Shown one piece after another: positions 36,539 to 44,399 of a DNA stretch of 64,000 nt. The position numbers and the translations under genes were made by a program. The stretch is taken from the NCBI GenBank assembly GCA_963734815.1, contig CAVTIH010000002.1, positions 1,054,001 through 1,118,000 on the forward strand. The letters are read 5' to 3'. The DNA is from Palsa-744 sp963734815 (lineage in GTDB: Bacteria; Actinomycetota; Thermoleophilia; Solirubrobacterales; Solirubrobacteraceae). The number at the start of each line of letters is the position of its first letter. The stretch's first letter is position 1. Below the pieces are notes generated by a model that worked only from the letters and a program-made list of their open reading frames with translations, was not told where the DNA came from and searched no databases.

Positions 36539-36933
36539 GGTTCTCGCGCACAAGGCCGCCTTCCCCGTCGTTATGCGGGTCGTGACCCCTCGAGGTCGAC
36601 AACCCGTAGGAAACACTTTCGGCCTTCTGCGAACTACAGAAACGTCTCTGTCCAACTAACCTCGTCTGACAAATGGGACCCTCGCCTTCAGTAATCCTCC
36701 ACAAAAGTGGATTTGTGTCGCCAAAAATAGTCGCAAAATGCGGCGAGGATCGTCTACACTTGGGCGTGCAGCGCAGATGGATTGACAGCGATAAGCACGG
36801 ATAGCTTGGGTTCAGGCCGTGGTTGAAGCCACGTGTGCCGGCATTATGCCGGGATGGTGCGTCAAGATGACGACCATTCTGAACTTCGACAAGCCCCGGG
36901 GGCACGGGGCAGTTGGGACAGCGAGGAACAGGG
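36539..36933. other. 395-bp gap with inverted repeat and hairpin-rich leader
   Basis: No reading frame of note is present. An inverted repeat TCCAC-AAAA-GTGGA lies at 36698-36711 in an AT-richer block. A -10-like TACACT follows at 36755-36760, then a leader with four consecutive hairpins listed separately. Confidence 0.6.
36818..36910 (+). ncRNA. Candidate structured leader RNA upstream of the histidine kinase
   Basis: Four stems follow one another: 36818-36833 (CGTGG/CCACG), 36838-36852 (CCGGCAT/ATGCCGG, one-base loop centre), 36854-36877 (ATGG+CGTCA against TGACG+CCAT, AGA loop) and 36893-36910 (GCCCC/GGGGC). The region is non-coding and lies between a -10-like TACACT (36755) and the kinase start (36934). 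It does not match any riboswitch class I can recall. This could be a cis-regulatory leader or a small RNA. Confidence 0.4.
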
Positions 36934-37596
36934 ATGATCATCGCCAGCAGCAACTCAGAGTCGCCACGCCGTGGGCATACGGATGACGCCCTGCACGTGG
37001 CCACGCGGCTCCTCGCCCACGAGCGCTGGCAGATGGCCACCGACGTGCACGACCTGATCATGCAGGACCTCTCGCTCGCGCTCGCCAACGCGCGTGCGCT
37101 CGGCGACAACCCCGCGTCCGCGTCGCGTGCCGGCATCGTCGTCGGCGCTCTGGAGCGTGCGCTCGCGGGCGCTCGCCACGTGCTGGGGGGGCTCTCCGAG
37201 CACGACACCCGCCCGATCGCGCTGGCGATCGAGGCCAACGTGCGGGCCGCCGCGCGCCACACGCCGCTGCGGTTCGACGCCGCGCAGGTGCCGTCCTCCG
37301 CGCGACCCAACCAGCACACGCGCACGGCGCTCGTGCACATCGCCCGCGAGGCGGTCACCAACGCCGTCAAGCACGCCCGCCCTTCCGCGATCGAGGTGGT
37401 GCTCCAGCACGCCGGCCAGTGGCGGCTGACGGTGCGTGACGACGGCCACGGCTTCGAAGAAGCTCCGGCCATGGACACCGCCATCGGCGGCTTTGGGCTC
37501 CTCAGCATGCGCGAGTCCGCCCACGCGCTCGGCGGCGCGGTGCACGTCGGCAGCGCCACCGGCGCCGGCACCACGGTGGAGGCGGTGCTCCCATGA
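36934..37596 (+). CDS. Soluble sensor histidine kinase (NarX/DesK-like HisKA_3 type)
   Basis: This protein of 220 residues from ATG 36934 has GAGGAACAGGG just upstream; a TTG start 7 codons earlier is less likely. The dimerisation helix carries the phospho-acceptor His39 in MATDVHDLIMQDLSLALANAR. The ATPase domain shows IAREAVTNAVKHARPS (N box), VRDDGHGFEE and GGFGLLSMRESAHALGG. There is no transmembrane segment or sensor domain, so it senses in the cytoplasm or through a partner. Its stop overlaps the regulator start (ATGA at 37593). Confidence 0.85.
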   Translation: MIIASSNSESPRRGHTDDALHVATRLLAHERWQMATDVHDLIMQDLSLALANARALGDNPASASRAGIVVGALERALAGARHVLGGLSEHDTRPIALAIEANVRAAARHTPLRFDAAQVPSSARPNQHTRTALVHIAREAVTNAVKHARPSAIEVVLQHAGQWRLTVRDDGHGFEEAPAMDTAIGGFGLLSMRESAHALGGAVHVGSATGAGTTVEAVLP

Positions 37597-38237
37597 ACAG
37601 CGCGCCCACCGTCGTGATCGCCGACGACCACCCGCCGATCCGGCTGGGCGTGCGGATGGCGATGATGCAGGGCGGCTTCCGCGTGCTCGCCGAGGCCGCC
37701 GACGCCACCGGCGCGGTGGAGGCCGTGCTGCGCGAGCGCCCCGACGCCTGCCTGCTCGACGTGCGCATGCCGGGCGGGGGCATCGAGGCAGCCGTGCGCC
37801 TGGCCGAGCTCGCGCCGGACACGGCCGTGGTGATGCTCACGGTTTCGGCCACCGCCGAGGACCTGCTCGCCGCGCTGCGCGCCGGCGCGCGGGGCTTTCT
37901 GCCCAAGGACATGTCCCCCGACCGGCTCCCGGCAGCGCTGCGCGGGGTGCTACGCGGCGAGGCCGCCCTACCACGCACGTTCGTCGGGCGAATGCTGCAG
38001 GAGCTGCGCATGCTCCCCGACCGTGAGCTCGCGCCGCTGCGCGTCGGCGACGTCGAGCTGACCCCCCGCGAGTCGGAGATCCTGCGGATGCTGCGCGGCG
38101 GGCTCTCCACAATGGAGATCGGCGAGCGCCTCTCGCTTTCGCCGGTCACGGTGCGCCGCCACATCTCCACCTGCGTCGCCAAGCTCGGCGCGGAGGGCCG
38201 GGACGACGCGCTGCGGACGATCGGCCTCGCCGCCTGA
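37593..38237 (+). CDS. NarL/FixJ-family response regulator
   Basis: This 214-residue protein has a receiver domain with VVIADDHPPIRLGVRMAM (acidic pocket D11/D12) and phospho-acceptor D56 in CLLDVRMPG, then GFLPKDMSPDRL. The C-terminal LuxR-type HTH is LTPRESEILRMLRGGLSTMEIGERLSLSPVTVRRHIS. It is translationally coupled to the histidine kinase and is almost certainly its cognate regulator. It is convergent with a second NarL regulator (38258-39013), with only 20 bp between their stops. Confidence 0.92.
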   Translation: MNSAPTVVIADDHPPIRLGVRMAMMQGGFRVLAEAADATGAVEAVLRERPDACLLDVRMPGGGIEAAVRLAELAPDTAVVMLTVSATAEDLLAALRAGARGFLPKDMSPDRLPAALRGVLRGEAALPRTFVGRMLQELRMLPDRELAPLRVGDVELTPRESEILRMLRGGLSTMEIGERLSLSPVTVRRHISTCVAKLGAEGRDDALRTIGLAA

Positions 38238-38257
38238 CCTGGCGACCGCCGCGTGGA

Positions 38258-39013
38258 TCAGGTCAATTCGGCCCGCACGGCGTAGACCGCCGCCTGCACG
38301 CGGCTGTGCACGCCCAGCTTCTCGAAGATGTTGGTCACGTACTGCTTCACCGTGTGCGGGCTGATCGACAGCTCCCTGCCGATCGCCACGTTGTCGGCCC
38401 CCTCGACGATCAGCCGCAGCACCTCTCGCTCGCGCGGGGTCAGCGCCGGGCGCTGCTCGAGCGCCGCTGGCGCCGCCACCGTGGCCGCAACGCCGGCGGC
38501 GCTCGTGCCGTCGACCCCCGCGCTCACGTCGGTCGAGGCCGCCCGCGCGCCCGCCTGCCCCTCCGCGCGTACGCGTGCGACCAGCGCTTTTGCCACGTCG
38601 CCCGAGATCACCATGTTGCCGGCCGCCGCCTGCCTGATGCCGTCCGCCAGCCGATCCACGTGGGTGTCCTTCAGGAGATAGCCGCACGCCCCCGCCGCCA
38701 ACGCCTCGACCACGTCGTCGTCCTCGGCGGACACCGTCAGCACCACAGTTTGGACATCCGGGTTGCTGCGTGCGATCCGCCGCAGCGCCTGCATACCGGA
38801 GGTGCCCGGCATGTTCAGGTCGAGCACCGCCACCGCGGGCTGCAGCTCCGCCACCAACGCCGCCGCGTCGGCACCGTCGGCCGCTTCGCCCACGACCTCC
38901 ATGCCGGCGTCCCGCAGCATCCCCTTCAAGCCTTCGCGAAAGAGCTGATGGTCGTCGGCGATCACCACTCGCAGCGCATCGGCGGAAACATCCACAGGGG
39001 GAAAATAGAGCAA
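38258..39013 (-). CDS. NarL/FixJ-family response regulator (second)
   Basis: This 251-residue protein has VVIADDHQLFREGLKGML with D20/D21, phospho-acceptor D65 in AVLDLNMPGTSG, and GYLLKDTHVDRL. An Ala/Gly/Val-rich linker of about 45 residues leads to the HTH (LTPREREVLRLIVEGADNVAIGRELSISPHTVKQYVTNIFEKLG). No kinase gene accompanies it, so it may share the kinase at 36934 or be an orphan. It is divergent from the arylsulfotransferase gene at 39121, so the 107-bp gap may hold shared control sites. Confidence 0.92.
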   Translation of the reverse strand: MLYFPPVDVSADALRVVIADDHQLFREGLKGMLRDAGMEVVGEAADGADAAALVAELQPAVAVLDLNMPGTSGMQALRRIARSNPDVQTVVLTVSAEDDDVVEALAAGACGYLLKDTHVDRLADGIRQAAAGNMVISGDVAKALVARVRAEGQAGARAASTDVSAGVDGTSAAGVAATVAAPAALEQRPALTPREREVLRLIVEGADNVAIGRELSISPHTVKQYVTNIFEKLGVHSRVQAAVYAVRAELT

Positions 39014-39120
39014 ACGCCGCGGCCGCCCCGCGCTGCCCCGGCACCCGATGTGGCATTCTTCCCGGCTCGACGCTCGCGGGCGCTACCAGCGCGCGCATGG
39101 GTTGTTCTGTATCTGCAAAC

Positions 39121-41064
39121 ATGCGCCGCTATGGACTCATCATCCTGGGGATCGTCGTGCTCGCATGGGGCGTGTCGGCGATCGTGCTCGGCTCCCCCAG
39201 CCTGACGCTGCTGTCGGGCTCAAGCGCCACGAGGACGCGCGGCGGCGTCTCGCCCTCGTGCCTGCCGGCCACGCTCCAGCACACGGCCACGCTGCCCGGC
39301 ACCGGCGTCGACGTCTCGCCCGCGCCGGGCAGCGGCACCGCCAACCCCAACACCCAAATCAGCTTCCTGGGCGCGCCCGCCGCGGATATCCACGTGGTCT
39401 CCGTCACCGGCCAGCGCAGCGGCCCGCACGCCGGCAGCCTCCACGGCTACTCGCAGGGCGACGGCGGGAGCTTCGTGCCCGACACGCCGTTCGACGCCGG
39501 CGAGCGCGTCGCGGTGCATGCCACGATCGGCAGCGTCGGCGCCGGCGCCGGCAGTACCAACGGCGGTGCCAACAGCGGCAGGCGGGTGGCCTTCGAATTT
39601 CGCGTCGACACCCCCTACCCAACGGGCGCCGTGGCGGAGTTTGGCAACCCACGCGCGGCGCCCGCCGACTACCAGAGCTTCGCCACGCTGCCCGGCGTGC
39701 AGGTGCCGATCCTGAGCGTGACCGTGCCCGATCGCGATCCCGCCGCGGGCGACATCCTCACGACCAACGGCCCCGGGCCCGGGCAGTACGGACCGCTGAT
39801 CTACACACCTCAGGGCACACTCGTGTGGTTCGACCGGCTGCCCGGCGGCGAAACGGCGGAGGACCTCAACGAGCAGACCTACGCCGGCCGGCGCGTCCTG
39901 ACGTGGTGGCGGGGGCGCGTGCTCGAATTGGGCTTCGGCCAGGGCGAAGACGTGGTCATGAGCTCCGGCTACCAGATCGTGGCGAGGGTGCCCGGGGGCA
40001 ACGGGTTGCACGCCGACCTGCACGACTTCCAGATCGCCCCCCACGGCATCGCCTACATCACCGCTTTCAACCCGATCCGCTGCAACCTCTCGCCGCTGGG
40101 TGGTGCGCGCGACGGGGCGATCATCGACACGGCGATCCAGGAGGTCGACATGGCGACCGGGCTGGTGCGCTGGGAATGGCACAGCCTCGACCACATCCCC
40201 GCCTCGCAGTCGGAGACCCCGACGGCCACCAACATGCGGCCGTGGGATTGGTTTCATATCAACTCGATCGACGTGGAGGGGGCAGGCGCCAACTCACCCG
40301 GCGACCTGTTCATCTCTGCGCGCAACACATGGGCCGGCTACCAGCTCGAAGGCGGTAGCGGCCGCATCCTCTGGCAACTGGGAGGCCTGAAGAGCTCGTT
40401 CAAGATGGACAGGGGCACCGAAACGGCGTGGCAGCACGACGGCCGCATCCTGCCCGACGGCGAAGTCACCTTCTTCGACGACGGCTCCAACCCGCCGATC
40501 CACCACCAGTCGCGCGCGGTCAGGATCGCGCTCGACTTCGCCACCCACGAAGCCCGCCTCACCTCCTCCTACACCCACTCCAACCCGCCGCTGCTGGCCG
40601 CCAGCCAGGGCAACATGCAGACGCTGGAGGGCGGCGACGCCACCGTCGTCGGCTACGGCGGGGTGCCCGCGATCAGCGAGTACGCGCGCGACGGCGCACT
40701 GCTGTTCGATGCCCACTTTCCTTACGAAATGGCTTTCTATCGGGCCTTCCGCTTCCCCTGGAGCGGGCGCCCGGCGAGCCCGCCGGCGGTGCTCGCCAGC
40801 CTCAACGACACGGGAGAAGAGACGATCGTGCACGCGAGCTGGAACGGCGCCACCGAAGTGGCAGCGTGGCGCGTGCTCGCCGCCAAGCACACCGGCCCGC
40901 TGGCGGCGCTCGCCACGATCCCCGCCAGCGGCTTTGAAAGCTCGACGACCCTACCCGTGAAATACGCCCACGTGGCGGTGCAGGCGCTCGACGCGGCCGG
41001 CCACGTGCTCGGCACCTCGCACACGGTGCCGGTGAGCAGCTACGCCGCCTCGCTGCCGAGCTGA
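39121..41064 (+). CDS. Membrane-anchored arylsulfotransferase (ASST type 2)
   Basis: This 647-residue protein from ATG 39121 (an in-frame ATG at 39097 would add 8 residues) has one N-terminal transmembrane helix (RRYGLIILGIVVLAWGVSAIV), then an Ig-like N-domain. The large beta-propeller domain has LHADLHDFQIAPHGIAYITAF, WEWHSLDHIPASQSET, NSIDVEGAGANSPGDLFISARNTW and QHDGRILPDGEVTFFDDG, characteristic of the arylsulfotransferase family (PF05935/PF14269). The conserved His residues in HDF, FHINSID and QHD are family active-site positions. Such enzymes move sulfate between phenolic esters, independently of PAPS. The catalytic domain would face outside. Confidence 0.85.
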   Translation: MRRYGLIILGIVVLAWGVSAIVLGSPSLTLLSGSSATRTRGGVSPSCLPATLQHTATLPGTGVDVSPAPGSGTANPNTQISFLGAPAADIHVVSVTGQRSGPHAGSLHGYSQGDGGSFVPDTPFDAGERVAVHATIGSVGAGAGSTNGGANSGRRVAFEFRVDTPYPTGAVAEFGNPRAAPADYQSFATLPGVQVPILSVTVPDRDPAAGDILTTNGPGPGQYGPLIYTPQGTLVWFDRLPGGETAEDLNEQTYAGRRVLTWWRGRVLELGFGQGEDVVMSSGYQIVARVPGGNGLHADLHDFQIAPHGIAYITAFNPIRCNLSPLGGARDGAIIDTAIQEVDMATGLVRWEWHSLDHIPASQSETPTATNMRPWDWFHINSIDVEGAGANSPGDLFISARNTWAGYQLEGGSGRILWQLGGLKSSFKMDRGTETAWQHDGRILPDGEVTFFDDGSNPPIHHQSRAVRIALDFATHEARLTSSYTHSNPPLLAASQGNMQTLEGGDATVVGYGGVPAISEYARDGALLFDAHFPYEMAFYRAFRFPWSGRPASPPAVLASLNDTGEETIVHASWNGATEVAAWRVLAAKHTGPLAALATIPASGFESSTTLPVKYAHVAVQALDAAGHVLGTSHTVPVSSYAASLPS

Positions 41065-41067
41065 GGC

Positions 41068-41247
41068 TCAGTAGCCCGGTTTGGTGGCGTGCTTGTGCAC
41101 GGTGCTCGTGGTCGTCGTCGCCGGACTGCTGGTCGTCGACGTCGTGGAGGAGGAGCTCCCGCTTTTGCCGCCGCACCCCGCCACGGCGAGGGTGGCGGCC
41201 AGGGCCGCCGCGAGCGTTAGCATGGCGGTCAGTGGCGATCTTCTCAT
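41068..41247 (-). CDS. Small Ser/Thr-rich lipoprotein
   Basis: This protein of 59 residues from ATG 41247 (AGGAG 8 nt upstream) has a lipoprotein signal peptide ending LAVAGC, with Cys as the lipidated residue. The mature part is only about 35 residues of Gly, Ser and Thr, ending HKHATKPGY. It is convergent with the arylsulfotransferase (3 bp between stops). Function is unknown. An in-frame Met further upstream exists, but the ribosome-binding site favours this start. Confidence 0.65.
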   Translation of the reverse strand: MRRSPLTAMLTLAAALAATLAVAGCGGKSGSSSSTTSTTSSPATTTTSTVHKHATKPGY

Positions 41248-41411
41248 CGGCCGGGCTCCTTTCGTGGCACGAGGGCTGGAGCGCCCCACCCTACCAGGCG
41301 TCTATGGCAGCCCGACGAGCACAGGGGAGAGCCCCCACGGTCGACCATGGGGGCCCCGATTCGCGCAAGGGGCGCTCGACTCGCCGGCCTACGGCCGGCA
41401 TCTGAGCCGTC

Positions 41412-44399
41412 ATGAGCGTCGAGACGACCGCAAGCCCGGTGGCGACGCCGCCACCCCCGGCCGAGACCCGCAAGCCGGGCGGGGGCATGGGACTGCTGCT
41501 GGCGGTGTGCTGCGTGGCGCAGTTCATGGTGATCCTCGACCTCAGCATCGTCAACGTCGCGCTGCCCTCGATCCAGTCGAGCCTTGGCTTCACCTCGCCC
41601 GAACTGCAGTGGATCGTCGACGCCTACGCGATCACGTTCGCGGGCTTTCTGATGCTCGGCGGGCGTGCCGCCGACCACTTCGGGCAGCGCCGGATGTTCG
41701 TGATGGCGCTGCTCGTGTTCGGGCTCGCCTCGCTCGCCGGAGGCATCGCCGCCGACCGCGAGACGCTCATACTCGCGCGCGCGGCGCAGGGCGTCGGCGG
41801 CGCACTGATGGCGGCCTGCTCGCTGGCGATCATCACCTCCTCGTTCGCCCCCGGTCATCAGCTCAACCGTGCGATCGGCGCGTGGGCGGCGATGAACGGG
41901 CTCGGCGGCGCCGCGGGGATGCTGTTCGGAGGGATCATCACGCAGGAGCTCTCCTGGCGGTGGGTGCTTTTGATCAACCCTCCGATCGGGGTCGCCGCCG
42001 CCGTGGTCGCATACGCGGTCGTCAGCGAGCGCCGCCGCGCCCCCGGACGCAGCTTCGACCTCGCCGGCGCGCTGACGCTGACGATCGGCCAGATGGTGCT
42101 GGTGTTCGGGGTCGTTGAAGCCGGCCTGCAGGGCTGGGACACGTTCGCCGCGCTGGGCCCGATCATCGGCGGCGTGCTGATCCTCGCGGTGTTCGGCGTG
42201 ATCGAGACGCGCTTTGCCTCCGAACCGCTGATTCCCTTCAAGGAACTGACCAAGCCGCTGCGGGTCGCCAACAACATCGTGCTGCTGTTCAGCGCCTCGC
42301 TGTTCCCGATGTGGTTTGTGAGCTCGCTCTACCTGCAGCAGGTGCTGGGGCTCTCCCCCCTGCACACCGGCCTGATCTTCCTGCCGATGACGTTGATGAT
42401 CATGGCGGTCGCCTCGCGCGCCGGCAAACTCGTCAGCCGCTTCGGGGTGCGCCCGGTGCTCGGCGGCGGCTTGATCATGTTGGCGGCGGGGATGCTGCTG
42501 ATGGCCAAAATCGGCTCCAGCGGCAGCGCGATCGTGTACATCATGCTGCCCGGACTGCTGACGGCGGCGGGGATCGCGATGTCGATCGTCCCCTCGACGA
42601 TCGCCGCCACGCAGGGGGCCAAGGAGGGGCAGGCGGGACTGGCCTCCGGCCTCGTCAACACCTCGCGCCAGATCGGCGGCGGACTGGGCCTGGCGATCCT
42701 GGTGACGCTCGCCACGCAGCGCTCCAGCCACCTGATCGGCACCGGCGTGCAGGTGCCGCAGGCGCTCACCGACGGCTTCCGCCTCGCCTACCTGATCGGA
42801 GGCGGACTCGCCGCGGCGGCGGCGCTCGTCACGTTCCTGGCGGTGCCCGCCCCCGCCGGTGCGCTGCGCGGAGCGGCGCGTCGCCTGACGGTGGCGATCG
42901 GCGTCGTCGTCATCGGCTTCATCGCGATCGACCAGGCGTTCGCCGGCTCGCACGGCGCACCCGTGGGCGCCTACACGACCGACGGCACCTCCAGCTTCGT
43001 CACCGAGCCCTCGCTGCATCCCCCGGCGATCCACAAGGACGGGCCCACGCTCGCCGGCCGCCTCGCGCCCGGGTACATCCTCACCACCAACTTCTACAAC
43101 CTCAACTACCCCCCGCTGGTCGGCCAGAGCGGACCGCTGATTCTCGACGACAACCTGCAGCCGGTGTGGTTTCGGCCGGTGCCGGAAAAGGTCGTCGCCG
43201 CCAACCTCAGCCCGCAGACCTACGAAGGGCAGCCGGCGCTGGCGTGGTGGCAGGGGGTCGTCACCAACACCGGCTCGACCGAGAGCGGCGAAGACGTGGT
43301 CGTCAACCGCCACTACCAGACGGTCGCACGGCTGAAAGGGGCAGACGGCTGGGTGCTCACACTCCATGCGCTCACGATCGATGGCGAAGACGCGTGGGTG
43401 ACGGCCAACAAGAACGTCGCGCGCAACCTCTCCGCCTACGGCGGCGCCTACAACGGGGCGCTGATCGACTCAGCGGTGCAGGAGTACAACCTCAAGACCG
43501 GCAAGCTGCTGCGCACGTGGGACGCGCTCGACCACATCCCGCCGGAGGACTCTTATGCCACCGTGCCCACCAACGGGTTCCCGTGGGACACCTACCACGT
43601 CAACGCGCTCCAGCTGAGCGGCAACGGCATGACGTTCCTCGTCTCGATGCGCAACACGTGGGCCGCCTACCTGGTCGACATCGCCACCGGCAAGATCGAG
43701 TGGACCCTCGGCGGCAAGCGCTCGAGCTTCAAGTTCGGCCCGGGCGCCGCCTTCCAGTGGCAGCACGACGTTGCGTTCGCCCCCGGCTCGAGCGCGGCGG
43801 GGCCCCGCTCGAGGATCACGATGTTCGACGACCACTGCTGCCAGCTCACCGGCGGCGGCACCTCGGTGCACGCCACGGGACCCTCGCGCGGGCTGGTGCT
43901 CGATCTCGACCAGCCGGCGCGCACCGCCACGCTCGTCGCCCAGTACCCGTCCGGCGGCGAATTCGAAACCGAATACATGGGCGACACGCAGCCGCTGGCC
44001 AACGGCAACGTGTTCGTCGGCTGGGGCTCGGAGCCCTACTTCTCGGAGTTCACCCGCTCCGGGCAGCGGCTGCTGGAGGGCAACTTCCCCGGCTCCGACC
44101 TGAGCTACCGCGAGACGCTCGACCCGTGGGTCGGCCTGCCGCTCACCCCACCCGTGGGCGCCGCCCGCCGGCAGGGCACGCGAGCCACGGTGTACGCCAG
44201 CTGGAACGGCGCCACCCGGCTCGCCTCCTGGCGGGTCCTGGCCGGGCCCAGCGCCACGCAGCTGAGCGCCATGGCGAGCGCCGCCAAGTCCGGGTTCGAG
44301 ACGGCGATTCCGCTGCCGCAGAGCTACGCGAGCTACGAGGTCCAGGCACTCGACAGCACCGGCCACGTGATCGGCACCTCGAAGCCGTTCACGGGGTAG
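41412..44399 (+). CDS. MFS drug-exporter (14-TM, EmrB/QacA type) fused to arylsulfotransferase
   Basis: This single 995-residue reading frame has two parts. Residues about 25-485 form a DHA2-type MFS transporter: VMVILDLSIVNVALPSIQSS-like opening (MVILDLSIVNVALPSIQSSL), LMLGGRAADHFGQRRMF (motif A), WRWVLLINPPIG (motif C region) and repeated helices. An extra helix at about 492-511 (RRLTVAIGVVVIGFIAIDQAF) then leads to a beta-propeller arylsulfotransferase domain (GYILTTNFYNLNYPPLVGQSG, LRTWDALDHIPPED, HVNALQLSGNGMTFLVSMRNTW, QWQHDVAFAPG). The extra helix resembles the N-terminal anchor of the neighbouring stand-alone enzyme, so it probably arose by joining two adjacent genes. No stop or frameshift is seen. 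Confidence 0.88.
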   Translation: MSVETTASPVATPPPPAETRKPGGGMGLLLAVCCVAQFMVILDLSIVNVALPSIQSSLGFTSPELQWIVDAYAITFAGFLMLGGRAADHFGQRRMFVMALLVFGLASLAGGIAADRETLILARAAQGVGGALMAACSLAIITSSFAPGHQLNRAIGAWAAMNGLGGAAGMLFGGIITQELSWRWVLLINPPIGVAAAVVAYAVVSERRRAPGRSFDLAGALTLTIGQMVLVFGVVEAGLQGWDTFAALGPIIGGVLILAVFGVIETRFASEPLIPFKELTKPLRVANNIVLLFSASLFPMWFVSSLYLQQVLGLSPLHTGLIFLPMTLMIMAVASRAGKLVSRFGVRPVLGGGLIMLAAGMLLMAKIGSSGSAIVYIMLPGLLTAAGIAMSIVPSTIAATQGAKEGQAGLASGLVNTSRQIGGGLGLAILVTLATQRSSHLIGTGVQVPQALTDGFRLAYLIGGGLAAAAALVTFLAVPAPAGALRGAARRLTVAIGVVVIGFIAIDQAFAGSHGAPVGAYTTDGTSSFVTEPSLHPPAIHKDGPTLAGRLAPGYILTTNFYNLNYPPLVGQSGPLILDDNLQPVWFRPVPEKVVAANLSPQTYEGQPALAWWQGVVTNTGSTESGEDVVVNRHYQTVARLKGADGWVLTLHALTIDGEDAWVTANKNVARNLSAYGGAYNGALIDSAVQEYNLKTGKLLRTWDALDHIPPEDSYATVPTNGFPWDTYHVNALQLSGNGMTFLVSMRNTWAAYLVDIATGKIEWTLGGKRSSFKFGPGAAFQWQHDVAFAPGSSAAGPRSRITMFDDHCCQLTGGGTSVHATGPSRGLVLDLDQPARTATLVAQYPSGGEFETEYMGDTQPLANGNVFVGWGSEPYFSEFTRSGQRLLEGNFPGSDLSYRETLDPWVGLPLTPPVGAARRQGTRATVYASWNGATRLASWRVLAGPSATQLSAMASAAKSGFETAIPLPQSYASYEVQALDSTGHVIGTSKPFTG

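Noticed and set aside
36839..36934. Small protein encoded in the leader before the histidine kinase
   Set aside because: No frame there has both a ribosome-binding site and more than a few codons, whereas several stable stems can form.
42840..42960. Possible frameshift joining two genes in the MFS-arylsulfotransferase
   Set aside because: The frame and codon usage run smoothly through the junction and the linker encodes a sensible transmembrane helix, so a true fusion is the better reading from the sequence alone.
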